This document shows positions 62,474 through 64,000 of a DNA stretch of 64,000 bases, piece after piece (position 1 is the stretch's first letter; each line of letters starts with the position of its first letter). The stretch covers positions 46,933 through 110,932 of the forward strand of contig CAIXRA010000005.1 of NCBI GenBank assembly GCA_903921725.1, written 5' to 3'. The position numbers and the translations under genes were made by a program. The notes below the pieces were generated by a model. It ran no database searches. It was not told the DNA's origin and saw only the letters and a list, made by a program, of their open reading frames with translations. The DNA is from an uncultured Lentisphaerota bacterium. Lineage in GTDB: Bacteria; Verrucomicrobiota; Lentisphaeria; Oligosphaerales; CAITYL01.

Positions 62474-63799
62474 TCAGCGAGCAGGCGGGGATGGCATGTC
62501 CAGCGACAGCTCGATCACCGACAGCACCGGCCGGTGGTCGGACGCGATTTTTTCATCAATGACCCGGGTTTCCAGCACGCGGAGTTTGAGGCTGTCTCCA
62601 GGGCGAACCAGGATATGATCGATTTTCGTTTTCGGTGAATCGGCCGGACAGCTCTTTCCCGCTGCTCCGGGAGTGACGTCAGTCCAGCCCGGCGTGGACA
62701 GGAGCGGCGCAAGGCTTGCATCGTCCGGTTCCGCATTGAAATCACCGGCGAGGATGACCGGCACATCCGCTGCGGGAATGATGGCCACGGGCTTCGCGCC
62801 TCCTCCACGGGTGGATTTTTCCGTGCGATTGAAAGGCATGTTTGGCAACAGTTTGGCGAGGCGTTCCACCTGTTTTTTACGGATCTCCGCCGACTTCCAT
62901 TCAAGATGCGTGGTGGCAAGCCATAGCGGGAAAGAGCGTTTGGGCGAACCCGGCAGGAAAAATACCTCCATCATGCAGCTGCGGGATTCGGTTCCTTGGG
63001 CGGGGAGGTCCCGTGGGTCATTTTTACGGATTTTAATCTCCGGGAGGCGGGAAAGGATGACATTCCCGAACTCGCCGCCGGCGTAATCGGACGCCCTGCC
63101 AAAATAGCCGTCCAAGCCGGTCATCTCCACAAGTTTCGACATTTGGTCGATCTTTCCCGTGCGCGTGGTGTTGTGGTCCACTTCCTGCAGCGCCACAAGG
63201 TCTGGTTTCTGCGCCCGGATCACCGCCGCAATCCGCGCCAGGTCGAGCCTGCCGTCCATGCCCTCGCCGTGATGGATGTTCCAGGTGAGGATGCGAAGCG
63301 TCCAGGCCGGCGTGGTCTTGGCGCCGTGCGCGAGGAGGAGGGTGGTGAACTGTTCCCGTTCCTCACCGTGCAGCTTGGCCTGCGCAAGTGCAAGAGGCGT
63401 GAGGTTGTCGTCGTTAGGTGCATTGACTTGCGCACCGTGGGCAAGAAGAATCTCTGCGGCCTTCAAGCGTTCCTCCTGTTTGCCGGACGCCCAAACACAG
63501 CAGCAAAGCAGGCTGTTCCCCCATTGATTGATGGCATTGGGGTCGAGCCCCGCCTCCGAAAGCAAGAACTCCATGATGCGGGGAGAACACCATCTGTCAT
63601 CGGCATGCGGCATGATGGCGTCAACTGATGCGCCGCTTTCAAGCAGCAGGCGGGCCGTCGGGACGGAATCATTGCTTATTGCAATAAGCATCCCGAAGTT
63701 TCGGTCGGCCCCGGCTTTTACCAGAAACGCCGCAAAATCCGTATCCACCTTGCGGGCGGCCAGTTCCCATAAGCCCGGATTCCGAAGTTGAATAAGCAC
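62474..63799 (-). CDS. Ankyrin-repeat protein with endonuclease/exonuclease/phosphatase domain, 5' end uncertain
   Basis: The N-terminal part has ankyrin-like repeats (RLLLESGASVDAIM, EILLAHGAQVNAPNDDNLTPLALAQAK). The C-terminal 270 residues are an EEP-fold hydrolase: LTWNIHHGEGMDGRLDLARI, LVALQEVDHNTTR, LATTHLEW, ILAGDFNAEPDD, KIDHILV and ASDHRPV (catalytic His-Asp pair). EEP proteins cut phosphodiesters in DNA, RNA or lipids. I place the start at GTG 63799 (AGGA seven bases before). The frame stays open to 63970, but beyond about 63850 it is antisense to a transposase. A hydrophobic stretch there (TVLFLLLVYGGYAQ) could be part of a longer, secreted form, or a coincidence. Confidence 0.75.
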   Translation of the reverse strand: MLIQLRNPGLWELAARKVDTDFAAFLVKAGADRNFGMLIAISNDSVPTARLLLESGASVDAIMPHADDRWCSPRIMEFLLSEAGLDPNAINQWGNSLLCCCVWASGKQEERLKAAEILLAHGAQVNAPNDDNLTPLALAQAKLHGEEREQFTTLLLAHGAKTTPAWTLRILTWNIHHGEGMDGRLDLARIAAVIRAQKPDLVALQEVDHNTTRTGKIDQMSKLVEMTGLDGYFGRASDYAGGEFGNVILSRLPEIKIRKNDPRDLPAQGTESRSCMMEVFFLPGSPKRSFPLWLATTHLEWKSAEIRKKQVERLAKLLPNMPFNRTEKSTRGGGAKPVAIIPAADVPVILAGDFNAEPDDASLAPLLSTPGWTDVTPGAAGKSCPADSPKTKIDHILVRPGDSLKLRVLETRVIDEKIASDHRPVLSVIELSLDMPSPPAR

Positions 63800-63864
63800 T
63801 GTCTGTTCCTTTTCCACCTTATGTTGTGCGTAACCACCGTACACCAGAAGGAGGAACAAAACAG

Positions 63865-64000
63865 TGCAAGCAAAACTTACATCGGTTTTCGGCGGAAAAA
63901 AGCTGGGGGTGAAAGACACGTCCCGCGTGGTGACCCCTTTCGGCGGGTTGGCGGTCTTTGCCGAGTTCATGAACCGGATCGGCTTCCGTCAGGCGGTGGA
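63865..64000 (+). CDS. Transposase, IS1380-like, 3' end outside the window
   Basis: The frame starting at GTG 63865 reads MQAKLTSVFGGKKLGVKDTS and then RVVTPFGGLAVFAEFMNRIG, the N-terminal pattern of IS1380-type DDE transposases (a 'tp.GGL.lFaEf..r.G' motif). AAGGAGGA lies eight bases upstream. Only 45 codons are present, so the catalytic part and the inverted ends of the element are not visible. It diverges from the ankyrin/EEP gene, whose 5' end may have been hit by the insertion. Confidence 0.65.

Noticed and set aside
63787..63802. AATAAGCACT near the right edge as an end of the MITE-like element at 42770
   Set aside because: Only nine or ten bases match, and the orientation would place the element away from the transposase.

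Overview
The window is a GC-rich bacterial chromosome segment that mixes highly conserved housekeeping genes with accessory and surface genes. A giant autotransporter-repeat protein ending in a PEP-CTERM sorting tail, a GH29 fucosidase, a corrinoid-type URO-D/methyltransferase pair, an M60-like peptidase and many dispersed intergenic repeats all point to the PVC superphylum. A Lentisphaerota or Kiritimatiellota relative is the best guess. This is inference from gene content; no rRNA is present to test it.

Layout. 1-9.6 kb: the 3' part of priA, the chaperonin genes groS-groL (minus strand) with a long inverted repeat between them, an AbiL-like defence operon (RloA-type ATPase, RloB, DUF2442, HicB-like) and dnaK. 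9.9-22.5 kb: an eleven-gene, tightly overlapping minus-strand operon for a surface polysaccharide. It holds three epimerase/dehydratases (one CDP-paratose 2-epimerase-like), two GT2 transferases, two GT-C-like membrane proteins, a ThDP enzyme, an SDR, a divergent AroB and a NeuB-type synthase. 22.6-31 kb: an MFS transporter, murF, a homocysteine methyltransferase with a URO-D/MtaA-like protein, a secreted alpha-L-fucosidase and icd.

31.4-38.3 kb: one 2291-residue secreted beta-strand-repeat protein with a PEP-CTERM tail. 38.3-43 kb: repeat-rich DNA (duplicated terminator cassette, 16-bp and 8-bp tandem repeats, a MITE-like element) around a DUF4143 ATPase and a royal-jelly-type lipoprotein. 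43-47 kb: a frameshifted secreted tyrosine phosphatase, an M60-like metallopeptidase and an AT-richer membrane protein.

47.3-62.3 kb: the classic translation/transcription block rpsA, tRNA-Thr, tuf, rpmG, tRNA-Trp, secE, nusG, rplK, rplA, rplJ, rplL, rpoB, rpoC, all on the plus strand. Two products have notable residues: EF-Tu has a non-canonical switch I, and RpoB has Asn at the position of E. coli His526. The right edge holds an ankyrin/endonuclease-fold protein and, divergent from it, the start of an IS1380-like transposase.

The strongest points for a second look are the EF-Tu switch I, the defence operon with DUF2442/HicB partners, the unusual enzyme set of the sugar operon, the repeat inserted between groES and groEL, and the PEP-CTERM tail/terminator cassette that recurs without its gene.
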